A stretch of DNA of 64,000 bases, from assembly GCF_004795015.1 (NCBI RefSeq), contig NZ_SSBI01000017.1, positions 1-64,000 of the forward strand. Direction: 5' to 3'. This document shows positions 17,061 through 26,118 of this stretch, one piece after another (within the stretch, counting starts at the first letter, position 1; each line of letters opens with the position of its first letter). The DNA is from Streptomyces sp. A1277. GTDB taxonomy: Bacteria > Actinomycetota > Actinomycetes > Streptomycetales > Streptomycetaceae. Made by a program: the position numbers and the translations under genes. Below the pieces are notes generated by a model. It saw only the letters and a program-made list of their open reading frames with translations, had not been told where the DNA came from and ran no database searches.

Positions 17061-17924
17061 ATGACGCTGGGTGTCGCGATCCTCACGATGGGGACGCGGC
17101 CCAAGGAGCTGGCCGCGCTCTTGTCCTCGGTCCGGGCGCAGACGGCTCCGGCGACGCGCACCGTGGTCGTCGGCAACGGGTGCTCCCTTGCGGACCTGGG
17201 GCTGCCGTCCTGGGTGGAGGCGGTGGAACTCGCCGAGAATCTGGGTGTGACCGGCGGGCGGAACGTTGCTCTGGAGCACTTGCGGGACATGGATCTGGTC
17301 CTGGACCTGGACGACGACGGGCTGCTGGTCGCCGACACCGACTTCGAGCGGATCGTGCAGCTGTACGAGGCGGACCTCAAGCTGGGGATCGTCGGATTCC
17401 GGATCGCGGACGAGACCGGGTTCACCCAGCGTCGTCATGTCCCGAGGCTGCGGTCCGGTGACCCGATGCGCGGTGGGCGGGTGACGACGTTCCTGGGCGG
17501 GGCGCACGTGCTGTCGGGGAAGATGCTGGAGCAGGTCGGCCACTGGCCTGACGCGTTCTTCTTCTCGCACGAGGAGACGGACATGGCCTGGCGGGCACTG
17601 GACGCCGGATGGAAGATCGTCTACGAGCCGGGGCTTCTGCTCCAGCACCCCCGTACCTCGCCCGCCCGGCATGCCGTCTTCTACCGGACCAACGCCCGCA
17701 ACCGGGTCTACCTGGCCCGGCGTCACCTTCCGGCCGTGCTCGTACCGCTCTACCTGGGGGTGTGGACGGTGCTGACGGTGGCCCGCACCCGGGATGCGGC
17801 CGGGCTGCGGGCCTGGTTCGGCGGCTTCGCGGAAGGCTGGCGCACTCCCTGCGGAACGCGCCGCCCCCTGCGGTGGTCCACGGTGTGGACGATGACCCGC
17901 CTCGGACGGCCCCCTGTGATGTGA
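17061..17924 (+). CDS. GT2-family glycosyltransferase
   Basis: A-fold glycosyltransferase using a nucleotide sugar. Visible are the N-terminal VAILTMGTRPKELAALLSSV strand-helix, ENLGVTGGRN (typical of rhamnosyl/GT2 enzymes), the metal-binding LDLDDDG near residue 82, and the catalytic ETDMAWRAL segment near 176. About 287 residues. A GTG two codons upstream at 17055 is better spaced from GGAAGG and may be the true start. Two hydrophobic stretches near residue 225 may contact the membrane. It converges with the epimerase gene, 6 bp apart. Confidence 0.85.
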   Translation: MTLGVAILTMGTRPKELAALLSSVRAQTAPATRTVVVGNGCSLADLGLPSWVEAVELAENLGVTGGRNVALEHLRDMDLVLDLDDDGLLVADTDFERIVQLYEADLKLGIVGFRIADETGFTQRRHVPRLRSGDPMRGGRVTTFLGGAHVLSGKMLEQVGHWPDAFFFSHEETDMAWRALDAGWKIVYEPGLLLQHPRTSPARHAVFYRTNARNRVYLARRHLPAVLVPLYLGVWTVLTVARTRDAAGLRAWFGGFAEGWRTPCGTRRPLRWSTVWTMTRLGRPPVM

Positions 17925-17930
17925 CATCGC

Positions 17931-18971
17931 TCAGGCACCCTGCTGGTTGCGCAGCCAGTCGGGGATCGCCTCGGGCGTGCGCTCCACCCACTCCATGTAC
18001 CGCTGGATGCCGTCCTCGATGCCGACGGCGGGCTCCCAGCCCAGGACGTCCTTCATACGGGTGGTCGCGGCGCACGCGCCGAGCGGGTCGCCCTGCGGCA
18101 TCGGAGTGCGGACGAGCGGGCTTGCGGGGCGGTGCCGGCGCACGAGATCGGCGACTTCCCGGATGGAGGTGGCCCGCCCTGTGCCGACATTGAACGTCGC
18201 CTGGTGGGCGCGCGGGGCGACGGCGGCCAGCAGCGTGGCATCGGCGATGTCGTCCACGTGCACGAAGTCACGGACCTGGCGGCCACCTCCGTTGAGCTGG
18301 AGGGGCAGACCGAGCGCCGCCCGCATGCCGTACCAGGCGACCACCCACGAGTGACTGTTCTCCTTGACCACCTGCGGTTCGCCGTAGACGGAGAAGTACC
18401 GCACGATCGCATACGAGTCGTCCCGGCCGGACAGGGCCAGGGCGGTCTGGTGCTCGCCCCAGACCTTGGTGTTGGCGTAGACGGACACCGGCCTCAGTGC
18501 GTCGTCCTCGCTGAACCGTGCCGCCTGGCCCGATGCTCCGGATCCCAAGCCGTAGACGCTGGCCGAGGAGACGAAGACCAGCCGCTTGAGGGTGCCGCTG
18601 TGTCGCGCCGCGGCGCCCAGTACGGTCTGGGTGCCGGCGATGTTCGCGTGCACCGCGGCCATCGGGTTGCGGGTGCACTCGGCAACGTCGGCCAGTGCCG
18701 CGGCGTGGACGACGTAGTCGCTGCGCGAGATGAGGTCGTCCATCAACGTGGAGTCGGTGATGTCGCCCGCGATCACGTCCGCGTCGGCGGGGGAGATCCC
18801 GAACACGGTCGAGTAGACCTTCGATCCGTAGGCGTCCAGTCTGCCCACCGCCAGCGGCTTGGCTCCCACCGCGCGGAGTCGGTGCACGATGCGGCTTCCG
18901 ACCAGCCCGAACCCTCCGGTCACGGTGACGGTGGCACCGGACAGTTCTGCAAGGCGGCCCATGGTGTTCAT
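17931..18971 (-). CDS. NAD-dependent epimerase/dehydratase (SDR, sugar nucleotide type)
   Basis: Extended short-chain dehydrogenase of 346 residues. Residues 15-25 form the NAD loop VTGGFGLVGSRIV (TGGxGxxG). The catalytic triad is Ser in VFVSSASVYG and the YANTKVWGE Tyr/Lys pair. The DFVHVDDIADATLLA and FNVGTG motifs fit nucleoside-diphosphate-sugar epimerases. ATG 18971 follows GAAGGG; the longer open frame upstream has no family similarity. It probably supplies the sugar donor for the adjacent GT2 enzyme, but that link is inferred from proximity. Confidence 0.88.
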   Translation of the reverse strand: MNTMGRLAELSGATVTVTGGFGLVGSRIVHRLRAVGAKPLAVGRLDAYGSKVYSTVFGISPADADVIAGDITDSTLMDDLISRSDYVVHAAALADVAECTRNPMAAVHANIAGTQTVLGAAARHSGTLKRLVFVSSASVYGLGSGASGQAARFSEDDALRPVSVYANTKVWGEHQTALALSGRDDSYAIVRYFSVYGEPQVVKENSHSWVVAWYGMRAALGLPLQLNGGGRQVRDFVHVDDIADATLLAAVAPRAHQATFNVGTGRATSIREVADLVRRHRPASPLVRTPMPQGDPLGACAATTRMKDVLGWEPAVGIEDGIQRYMEWVERTPEAIPDWLRNQQGA

Positions 18972-19301
18972 GGCAATTCGACCCTTCTCGTCAAGGCCGT
19001 GCGGGCACGGCCAGGCATGCGTCATGGCAGGGAGCGACGCAACGGACCACTCGCAAAGACGGGTGCCGGGCACCAGGGGCAGAGCAAGAGCGGCCGGTAC
19101 GCTCCCCAGGACAGCGCCCCGGGCCGACGCCTGGACAGAGGAGGGGGCGGTGGGCGTGGTGGACCTGGTGCAGTCCACGAACACCGCGCGCCCACACCGC
19201 CTGGTGTAACTACACCTGGTGCCCATGATCGCCCCCTGCCGGTGGGCCGCATCCCGGTGCTAACGTCCCCTCAGGAGCCGTCCCGCAGCAGGGGGAAGCC
19301 G
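18972..19301. promoter_or_regulatory. 330-bp divergent control region of the transposon cargo
   Basis: Non-coding spacer between the epimerase and the regulator. It holds the near-palindrome GGTGTA-AC-TACACC (19203-19216) and, nearer the regulator, TAACGT (19261-19266) as a possible -10 box. The rest is GC-rich and I see no further gene in it. Confidence 0.45.
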
Positions 19302-20657
19302 GTGGACCGCAAGCCAGAACCCAACCCGCTCCGCGAACTACTGGCAGGACTCGGGTGGAATCCCGAACAGCTGCTCGCCCGGGTCAACCAGCACCGCGCG
19401 CAGCGCGGCTCGTTGCCGCTCCATCTCAAAACGGGCTACCCGTGGATGCGTGGAGGACGGCCCTCGGCCGAAGTCGCAGCCGACGTCCTGGCCGTGCTCT
19501 CGCACTACACCGGACGCCCTCTGACCGCCGCCCTACTGGGCTGGGACCGCCCCCGGCCGCGCCGCCACCGCGCACTGGACCACCCTTACGAGGCCACCGC
19601 CACTGAACTGCTCCGCGACACCCAGGGAGAGGTCCCCATGCAGCGACGCTCATTCATCCTGTTGTCCGGGGCTGTCGCCACCGCGCCGGCCCTGGACCTG
19701 CTGATGAGCGGAGCACCGCAACTACGCGCGGCCCAGGACGGCGACCGGGTCTCCCCGCAGCTGACGACCACCATCGAGCGCGCCGTACAGCAGGCCCGGG
19801 AGCTCGACGACAGCGAGGGCAGCGCATCCACTCTGCTGTGGGCAGGCGGGATCTGGCAGAACCTCGGCAAGCTGATCACAGAGTGCCGCTACGGGGTCAC
19901 CGAAGGCGTGCGCCTGCACACCGCGTACATCGAGATGTCGGAGACCTACGGCTGGATGCTCTTCGACGCGGGCCATCACCCGCAGGCCCAACGCGTCTAC
20001 CAGACCGGTTTACGTCTCGCACGCGAGGCAGCGGACGCCCCTGGCGTTCACCACGCCACCGTCAACCTCCTTGCCTCGGCCGCCTATCAGGAGTCCTGGC
20101 TCGGCCAGTACCACGAAGCTTCAACCCTCCTGGATGTCGCGGAGAACCGCAGGCCGCAAGCCCTGACCCCGCGCCTGCGGGCAGTGCTGGAAATGCGCCG
20201 CATCGCCCTGGCCGGTCAGATGGGCGACGCCGAAGCGGTGCATCGCGCCGACGGTCAGACCCGTACCCACCTGGCCTTGGCCCGCGACAGCGAAGAACCC
20301 TGGTGGACCCTGTGGCTCAGCCCCTCGGCCATCGACGCGCAGACCGGCCGGGCCCTGCTCGCCGCCCACCACCCCGATCTTGCCGAGCCCTACCTCGGAG
20401 GCCGCACGGTCAACGACGCCGAAGGCTATCCTCGCGACAGGATGCTCTTCGCCAGCGAACTGGCGGACGCCCGCGCCCAGACCGGCGACGTCACCGGAGC
20501 TGTCAACGCAGCGCGCAAGGCCCTGACCCTCGCCGGACAGGTCGGCTCCCACCGCGTCCACCACCACCTGGACCGCGTGACCACCACCCTCCGCCAGCGG
20601 CACGGCACCCACACCGGCGTCCGAAGCCTGCTCGCCGACCTGCCCCACGCTGTATAA
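19302..20657 (+). CDS. TPR-containing transcriptional regulator (Streptomyces helix-turn-helix/TPR type)
   Basis: A 451-residue protein. The N-terminal 90 residues are a weak helix-turn-helix region (LLARVNQHRAQRG, then WMRGGRPSAEVAADVLAVL). There follows a twin-arginine-like QRRSFILLSGAVATAPALDLL segment at about 112-132, common in this protein class although it is not a true export signal. The C-terminal 300 residues are tetratricopeptide-like helical repeats. GTG 19302 follows GGGGGAAG. It faces away from the epimerase gene and probably controls the cargo via the palindrome at 19203-19216. The ligand is unknown. Confidence 0.75.
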   Translation: MDRKPEPNPLRELLAGLGWNPEQLLARVNQHRAQRGSLPLHLKTGYPWMRGGRPSAEVAADVLAVLSHYTGRPLTAALLGWDRPRPRRHRALDHPYEATATELLRDTQGEVPMQRRSFILLSGAVATAPALDLLMSGAPQLRAAQDGDRVSPQLTTTIERAVQQARELDDSEGSASTLLWAGGIWQNLGKLITECRYGVTEGVRLHTAYIEMSETYGWMLFDAGHHPQAQRVYQTGLRLAREAADAPGVHHATVNLLASAAYQESWLGQYHEASTLLDVAENRRPQALTPRLRAVLEMRRIALAGQMGDAEAVHRADGQTRTHLALARDSEEPWWTLWLSPSAIDAQTGRALLAAHHPDLAEPYLGGRTVNDAEGYPRDRMLFASELADARAQTGDVTGAVNAARKALTLAGQVGSHRVHHHLDRVTTTLRQRHGTHTGVRSLLADLPHAV

Positions 20658-20681
20658 CCGCCCTCGGCGCCACGAGGGCGG
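20658..20681 (+). terminator. Terminator after the regulator
   Basis: A perfect 9-bp stem, CCGCCCTCG (20658-20666) and CGAGGGCGG (20673-20681), with loop GCGCCA immediately follows the TAA stop. Confidence 0.75.
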
Positions 20682-20750
20682 TGTAGCCACTGCTCCTTAC
20701 CGCCTGGCCGGGGGCGCGGGCGCCGGCCCCTGGTCCCCCGTCCCAGGAGC

Positions 20751-23667
20751 TCAGTCCTCGGCGGCGCCGGGGTCGCGCAGGGGCCGCAGCGCGTCGCCGC
20801 CGTGGGAGCGGACGATCGGATACCGACCGTGGAAATTAATATGATCATGGATCAGCGGGGAGAGCCGGGAGCGGATCTCCGGGGAGACGGTCAGCCCGCC
20901 GACCTCCAGCTCTCTGACGGCTGCGTCCATGTAGAGGCTGTTCCAGAAAACAACGGCATTGATCGCCATGCCCAGCGCACCGAGCTGGTTCTCCATCCCC
21001 TCCCGGTAGGCGTGGCGGACCTCGCCCAGGCGCCCGAAGAACATCGCGCGGCCCAGCGCGTGGCGGCCCTCGCCGATGTTCAGCTGCACGCCGATCATTT
21101 CGAAGGCGCGGACCGTACCGGTGGTCAGGGAACCGGCGACGCGGAGCATGTCCTCCCAGTGGTCGCGTATCCGGGCCGCCTGAACCCGCTGGCGGGAGAC
21201 CGGCTCCAGCGGTCCGTAGTCCGCCGCCATGTCGAAGCGCCACAACCTGGCGTCGGAGATGTCCGCGATGCGCGGGGAGAACTGGTAGCCGCAGATCGCG
21301 AACAGCCCGAACACTAGGTCGCTGACCGACCCGGTATCGGTGATGATCATCTCCGGGCGGACCGGACCGTCCAGGTTGAAGACCGCGTCCAGGATGCCCA
21401 GCGAGTCACGCAGGGTGCCCGGCATCACGATCCCGCCCAGGCCCATGAAGCGGTCTGAGACCACGTTCGACCAGATCATTCCGCGCCCGGTCGAGAAATA
21501 TTTCGGGTTGGGCCTGGTGTGAATCGAGCGCACCGGCACGGTGAAGCGCATCCCGTCGGCCGACGCGACGTGCCCGCCGCCCCAGTCCCCCGTGATGCCG
21601 ATCCCGGACTGCGCGCCGACCAGCAGACCCGAGGCCGAGCGCAGTCCGGGCAGGTGGAAGTAGCCGTGGTCCGCAGCTGTCAGCCGGCCGCGGGTCAGCG
21701 CCCGCTCGCCCGGCTTGATGACCGGCTCCATGCCGATGTTCGTCGACTTGTGGACCAGGAGGGCGGTCAGTGTCAGGTCCAGGTCCTGGGGGCGGGCGAC
21801 CTGGCCGCTGACGTGCTCGATCGCGTCGTACATCCCGGTGCGGGCGTGGACCTCCAGCAACAGCTCGGGATAGTCGATGCGGGGCATCATCGCCTGCACC
21901 GCGTCGTGGACGACCTGGTAGCCGGCCGGCAGCGGGTCCGCCTCCAACCGGTCCAGGCTGATCCTGCCGTCCACGATGTCGACGGCCGCGTTGCCGGGCA
22001 GGTTCTCCGCGACGTGCCGGTACATCTCGTCCAGCAGTACCTCCAGCTCGCCCGGATGCTCCTCGGCGGTGCCGGGCAGTTCCAGCGCGGTCAGTACCTT
22101 GGGCCGGGTGACAGCCCAGGCCGGACCGGACAGCAGCCGCGCCCGGGGGTCGCCCCACACGTCCGCCCCCACCGCGAAGACGTCCCGGCGCTTGAGCGCG
22201 GTCAACAGCGCGTCCAGGACGCAGAACGTCCAGGCGTGCTTGTCGATCAGGCCGCTCACCGCCAGCGGCGGATCGCCCAGCACCAGGCGCCGCCACGTCC
22301 CGTCGCTCAGCAGCCCGGCGTCGATGTGCTCGGGTCCCGGCTTGCGCCGGGCCTGCACCTTCGGCAGCTCCCGCAGCGCCTCCAGCACTGCGACCCCGGC
22401 CCTGGTCGCGCCCCAGGGCACGACGTCGGCCAGCAGCGAGGTGAAGCGCCGCACGGTGGCGTACCGGTCCAGCAACTGCGCCCGCAAGCGGTCTCCGCGT
22501 CCTCATCGGTGCCCTCGGGCAGGACCTCCGCCAGGTCGGCCAGGGCCTTGGCCAGGTCCTCGCGGGTGACGACCTTCTCGATCCGCTCCCACGCCTGAGC
22601 CACGCTCACCGGCACCGCCGGGTCCAGTTCCTCCACCGGGGTGTCCATCAGCACGCTTACCGCGCACGCCACCGTCACCGCCGCCTTGCGCAGCCTCGGC
22701 ATCGTCTTGAGCTTCGCCTTGTCGTCCGCGCGTGCCGCGCGGGCCAGCAGCTTGGTGGACATCAGCACCTCGAACAAGGTAAGCGCGTCGTCCACCGAGG
22801 CGTTCTCCAGATGCCGCACCGTGGCCAGCACCGTCGCGGTGCGGCGCGGCTCCACCAGCCTCCGCAGCCGAGGGGCATGGGTGCCCACTCCGAAGCGGGC
22901 CAGCTCCGCCAACTTCACCGGCGGCACCCGCCACAGGTCCAGCTCGCCGACCCCTAGCCCGCGCACATCCCGCGCCCGCTCCAACGCGCCCTTCTGCCCC
23001 CGTCCGCTGACCTCGCGCGGCACCGTGCGCCACCGCTCCAGCACCGAGACCGCATCCCCCTCGGGCACCACCAGCAGTCCCATCAGGTCACGCCGTAGAT
23101 CCGCGCTGACCGGCGAATCGACCACCGAATAGATCAGGGCCTGTTCCGCGGTGCGGACCTCCGCGACCAGGGAAGCCAGCTGGGTGACGCCGGGCGGCAG
23201 ACACCGGTTCCGCCGCAGCCAGGTCACACCGCGGTCGAACAGCGCCCGCGGCCCCTCGTTGGATACCCGGACCCGCCCCGCGATGTGCTACCGCAGCTCA
23301 GCTCGCCTTCCTCGAAGTCCCTCACCTTGAGCAGGGATCGGCTCTCCCGAGCGTGCTCGTGCTGGGTCGGCAACCGCTCCGGATAATCCGACAGACACGA
23401 CGGGTCGGCGATCCCCAACTGGTCCGCGACGAACTCCGCCACCCCCGGCGGTACCTTCGCCGGCTGAGACAGGAACGTGCCCAGCATCCGCACGGTGCCC
23501 CACTGCACAGCCCAGCCGAGGCGGTTGCGGGGACGGCGCTTGGTCCCAGATGTCTCCAGCGCCGCCTCGTCCAGCCGGAAGAACGCCTCCAGCTCCTGCG
23601 GCGAGGGCTCCTGCGCGAACCGCCCGCACCGAGCGACTTGAACATCTGACAGGTACTCAACACTCAT
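20751..23667 (-). pseudogene. tnpA: Tn3-family transposase, broken by at least two frameshifts
   Basis: The three frames together give a near full-length (about 970 codons) Tn3 transposase. The N-terminal part is MSVEYLSDVQVARCGRF to DFEEGELS (23667 to about 23285). The middle is VTWLRRNRCLPPGV to EVLPEGTDED (about 23230-22500). The C-terminal DDE domain runs from about 22487 to 20751 and includes ASADGMRFTVPVRSIH, ITDTGSVSDLVFGLF and the Glu region EVRHAYREGMENQLGALG. Frame changes lie near 23280, where a TAG also interrupts, and near 22490. The protein cannot be made intact without frameshifting. Confidence 0.9.
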
Positions 23668-23768
23668 GATCCGGAACGCCAGGCGCCTGAGGCCCCGCGC
23701 ATCCCGCCAGTGATCGAACCGAGATGCGACGCCAGGTACATCACCGCAGATCGAGGAGCCAGGACAGC

Positions 23769-23806
23769 CTTAGCGTTCAATTCGGGGCCAATATCGGTCC
23801 GACCCC
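23769..23806 (-). repeat. Right terminal inverted repeat of the transposon
   Basis: On the minus strand it reads GGGGTCGGACCGATAT and ends GAATTGAACGCTAAG. It is followed outside by TGCGC (23807-23811), identical to the left flank. Confidence 0.95.
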
Positions 23807-23830
23807 TGCGCCGCGGAGACGGACCCCGCG

Positions 23831-23882
23831 TTGACATCGATAATCTTTTGAGAGTTACTATCACTTGAGTGAGTGACTCACT
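23831..23882 (+). promoter_or_regulatory. MFS promoter with TetR-type operator
   Basis: TTGACA (23831-23836) and TTACTA (23855-23860) form a promoter with an 18-bp spacer. A perfect palindrome, AGTGAGT-G-ACTCACT (23868-23882), covers the expected transcription start. A direct repeat ACTATCA flanks it (23857 and 23891). The TetR gene at the end of the operon is the obvious candidate repressor. Confidence 0.7.
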
Positions 23883-23908
23883 TGATGGTGACTATCAAAG
23901 GAGTGGCC

Positions 23909-25426
23909 GTGAACCGACGCTGGTGGGCCCTGGGTGCGCTCGTGGCGAGCATGCTCGTGCTCGGTTTCGACATGACGATCCTCAACGTGGCGCTGCCGAC
24001 GATGGCCGGCGATCTCGGCGCCACCACGGGCGAACAGCAGTGGATGGCCGATGTGTACGTCGTCGTGTTCGCCGCCCTGATGCTCCCGGCCGGCCTGCTC
24101 GGTGACCGGTTCGGCCGCCGCCGGATGCTCATCACCGGGCTCGGCGTCTTCCTGGCCGGCTCGCTCGTCGGCGCGCTCGCCACCGACGTGCCCGCCGTCG
24201 TGGCAGCCCGCGGTGTGATGGGCGTCGGCGGCGCGCTCGTCATGCCACTCGCGCTCGCCGTGCTGCCCTCGCTCTTCGGCGAACCGAAGGACCGGATCAA
24301 GGCCGTCGGCATCGTCTCGGCCGCCTCCGCGCTCGGCATGCCGCTCGGCCCGATCCTCGGCGGCTGGCTGCTCGACCACTTCTGGTGGGGCTCGATCTTC
24401 CTGGTCAACATACCGATGGTCGGTATCGGAATCGCCGCCTGCGTGTTCCTGCTCCCCGAGACCCGCGACCCGGCCGCGCCCAGGGTCGACACCGTCTCCA
24501 CCGTGCTCACCGCGGCCGGCCTCGGCGCCCTGATCTACGCGATCATCGAGGCGCCGGGCCGCGGCTGGGGCGACCCGCTGGTGCTCGCGGTACTGACCGG
24601 CGGCGCGGTACTGCTCGCCGCCCTCGTCGTACGGGAACGCAAGGCCGTCCGCCCGATGCTCGACCTGGCCCTGCTGCGGCAGCGGCCGTTCCTGCTGAGC
24701 ACGCTCGCCGCGACGCTGGTGATGTTCGTGCTGGCCGGGCTGATGTTCATCCTGCCCGGCTACCTCCAGGCCGTGCTGGGCCACGACGCCTTCGGCACCG
24801 GGCTGCGCATGCTGCCGATGATGGGCGGCCTGATCGTCGCCGCGAAGGCCGGCAGCCCGGTCACCGAGCGCTTCGGCGCCCGCGCCACCATGTCGGCGGG
24901 GCTCGTCGTGCTCGCATTCGCCGCGCTGCTCGGCAGCCGTACGACCGTCGACAGCGGCTACGGATTCACCGCGCTGTGGCTGTCCATCGCCGGACTCGGC
25001 TTCGGCTTCGCGGTCGTGCCCGCCATGGACGCGGCGCTCGGCGCCCTGCCCGCCGACCGGGCCGGCAGCGGGTCCGGGCTGCTGATGACCGTACGCCAGA
25101 CGGGCAGCGCCCTCGGGATCGCCCTGCTGGGGAGCCTGCTGGCCGGCGCCTACTCCGGCCGGCTCGACACCACGGGCCTCCCGCCCGCCGCCGCCGACAC
25201 CGCCGGGGACTCCGTCGTCGCCGCCCACGCCGTCGCCGCCCGGCTCGGCGCCCGGCACCTCGCGGACTCCGCCGACGCGGCGTACGTCCACGGCATGGGC
25301 CTGGTGCTCCTGGTCATCGCCGCGACGTCCCTGGTCAGCGCCCTGTTCGTCGGGGCGTTCCTGACGGCCGCGCCCCGGGAGCGGACCCCGTCCCCGGACG
25401 TGGCCGCTGCCCCGGCCGATGCCTGA
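23909..25426 (+). CDS. MFS drug exporter, DHA2 (EmrB/QacA) type
   Basis: Proton-coupled exporter of about 505 residues with 14 predicted helices. Motifs are the first-helix FDMTILNVALPTMAGDLG, the loop GDRFGRRRMLITG (motif A) and ALGMPLGPILGGWL (antiporter motif C). GTG 23909 lies 5 nt after AAGGAG; the upstream in-frame ATG at 23873 lies within the operator and is unlikely. It is followed directly by a TetR-family gene, the usual arrangement for an inducible efflux pump. Substrate unknown. Confidence 0.9.
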   Translation: MNRRWWALGALVASMLVLGFDMTILNVALPTMAGDLGATTGEQQWMADVYVVVFAALMLPAGLLGDRFGRRRMLITGLGVFLAGSLVGALATDVPAVVAARGVMGVGGALVMPLALAVLPSLFGEPKDRIKAVGIVSAASALGMPLGPILGGWLLDHFWWGSIFLVNIPMVGIGIAACVFLLPETRDPAAPRVDTVSTVLTAAGLGALIYAIIEAPGRGWGDPLVLAVLTGGAVLLAALVVRERKAVRPMLDLALLRQRPFLLSTLAATLVMFVLAGLMFILPGYLQAVLGHDAFGTGLRMLPMMGGLIVAAKAGSPVTERFGARATMSAGLVVLAFAALLGSRTTVDSGYGFTALWLSIAGLGFGFAVVPAMDAALGALPADRAGSGSGLLMTVRQTGSALGIALLGSLLAGAYSGRLDTTGLPPAAADTAGDSVVAAHAVAARLGARHLADSADAAYVHGMGLVLLVIAATSLVSALFVGAFLTAAPRERTPSPDVAAAPADA

Positions 25427-25428
25427 CA

Positions 25429-26070
25429 ATGGGGGCCATGGCCGCCACCTCCCGCATCCCCTCCTTCGCCGCACCCGACGCACAGCCCCCGATGGGGCTG
25501 CGCGAGCGCAAGAAGCTCAAGACCCGGGTCGCGATCCGGCAGGCCACGTACCGCCTCATCGGGGAGCAGGGGTACGACGCGACGACGATCGAGCAGATCG
25601 CGGAGGCGGCCGAGGTGTCGCCGAGCACGGTGTTCCGGTACTTCGCGACCAAGGAGGACATCGTCCTCACCGACGAGTACGACCCGGTCATGGAGGCCGC
25701 GCTCCGCAGCCGCCCGGCCGGCGAACCCCCGCTGCAGTCCGTGCGGCTGATGATGCAGGAGGCGCTGTCCTCGTTCCTCAGCGCCGAGGACGAGGAGCTG
25801 CGCCAGCGCACCCGGCTGATGGTCGAGATCCCCGCGATCCGCGCCCGGATGACGGAGACCATGTCGGACACGGCGAAGGTGCTCGCCCGGGTCCTCGCCG
25901 ACCGCACCGGCCGCAGCGCGGACGACCTGGGCATCCGGGTGTTCATCGCCGCGGTGCTGGGCGCGCTGCGCGAGGTGACGCTGTACTGGGGCGAGCACGA
26001 CCAGGAGGGCGACCTCCTGGCCATGATCAACGAGGCGATGGACACGCTGGAGGGCGGCCTGCGCCTCTGA
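25429..26070 (+). CDS. TetR-family transcriptional repressor
   Basis: About 213 residues. The N-terminal helix-turn-helix is TRVAIRQATYRLIGEQGYDATTIEQIAEAAEVSPSTVFRYFATKEDI, spread over residues 28-75. The C-terminal ligand domain is variable. The start is uncertain: ATG 25429, right after the exporter stop (coupled), or ATG 25438. It is likely to repress the exporter operon through the 23868-23882 palindrome. Confidence 0.9.
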   Translation: MGAMAATSRIPSFAAPDAQPPMGLRERKKLKTRVAIRQATYRLIGEQGYDATTIEQIAEAAEVSPSTVFRYFATKEDIVLTDEYDPVMEAALRSRPAGEPPLQSVRLMMQEALSSFLSAEDEELRQRTRLMVEIPAIRARMTETMSDTAKVLARVLADRTGRSADDLGIRVFIAAVLGALREVTLYWGEHDQEGDLLAMINEAMDTLEGGLRL

Positions 26071-26118
26071 CCGCCCCCGCTCCCGCCGGTCAGACACCGC
26101 CCGGGCCGGGCCCTCCGA

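Larger units (their letters stand above)
14160..23806. mobile_element. Complete Tn3-family transposon, 9647 bp, with five cargo genes
   Basis: The ends are 38-bp inverted repeats beginning GGGGTC and finishing TTGAACGCTAAG. They are flanked by an identical 5-bp target duplication, TGCGC at 14155-14159 and 23807-23811. Inside are a resolvase at the left end, a Tn3-type transposase at the right end, and between them genes for a 449-aa unknown protein, HD phosphohydrolase, GT2 glycosyltransferase, NAD-dependent epimerase and a TPR regulator. The transposase is frameshifted and the resolvase lacks its nucleophile. The insertion separates hemolysin III from the MFS exporter. Both 38-bp repeats and the 5-bp duplication match established Tn3-family behaviour. 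Confidence 0.96.
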
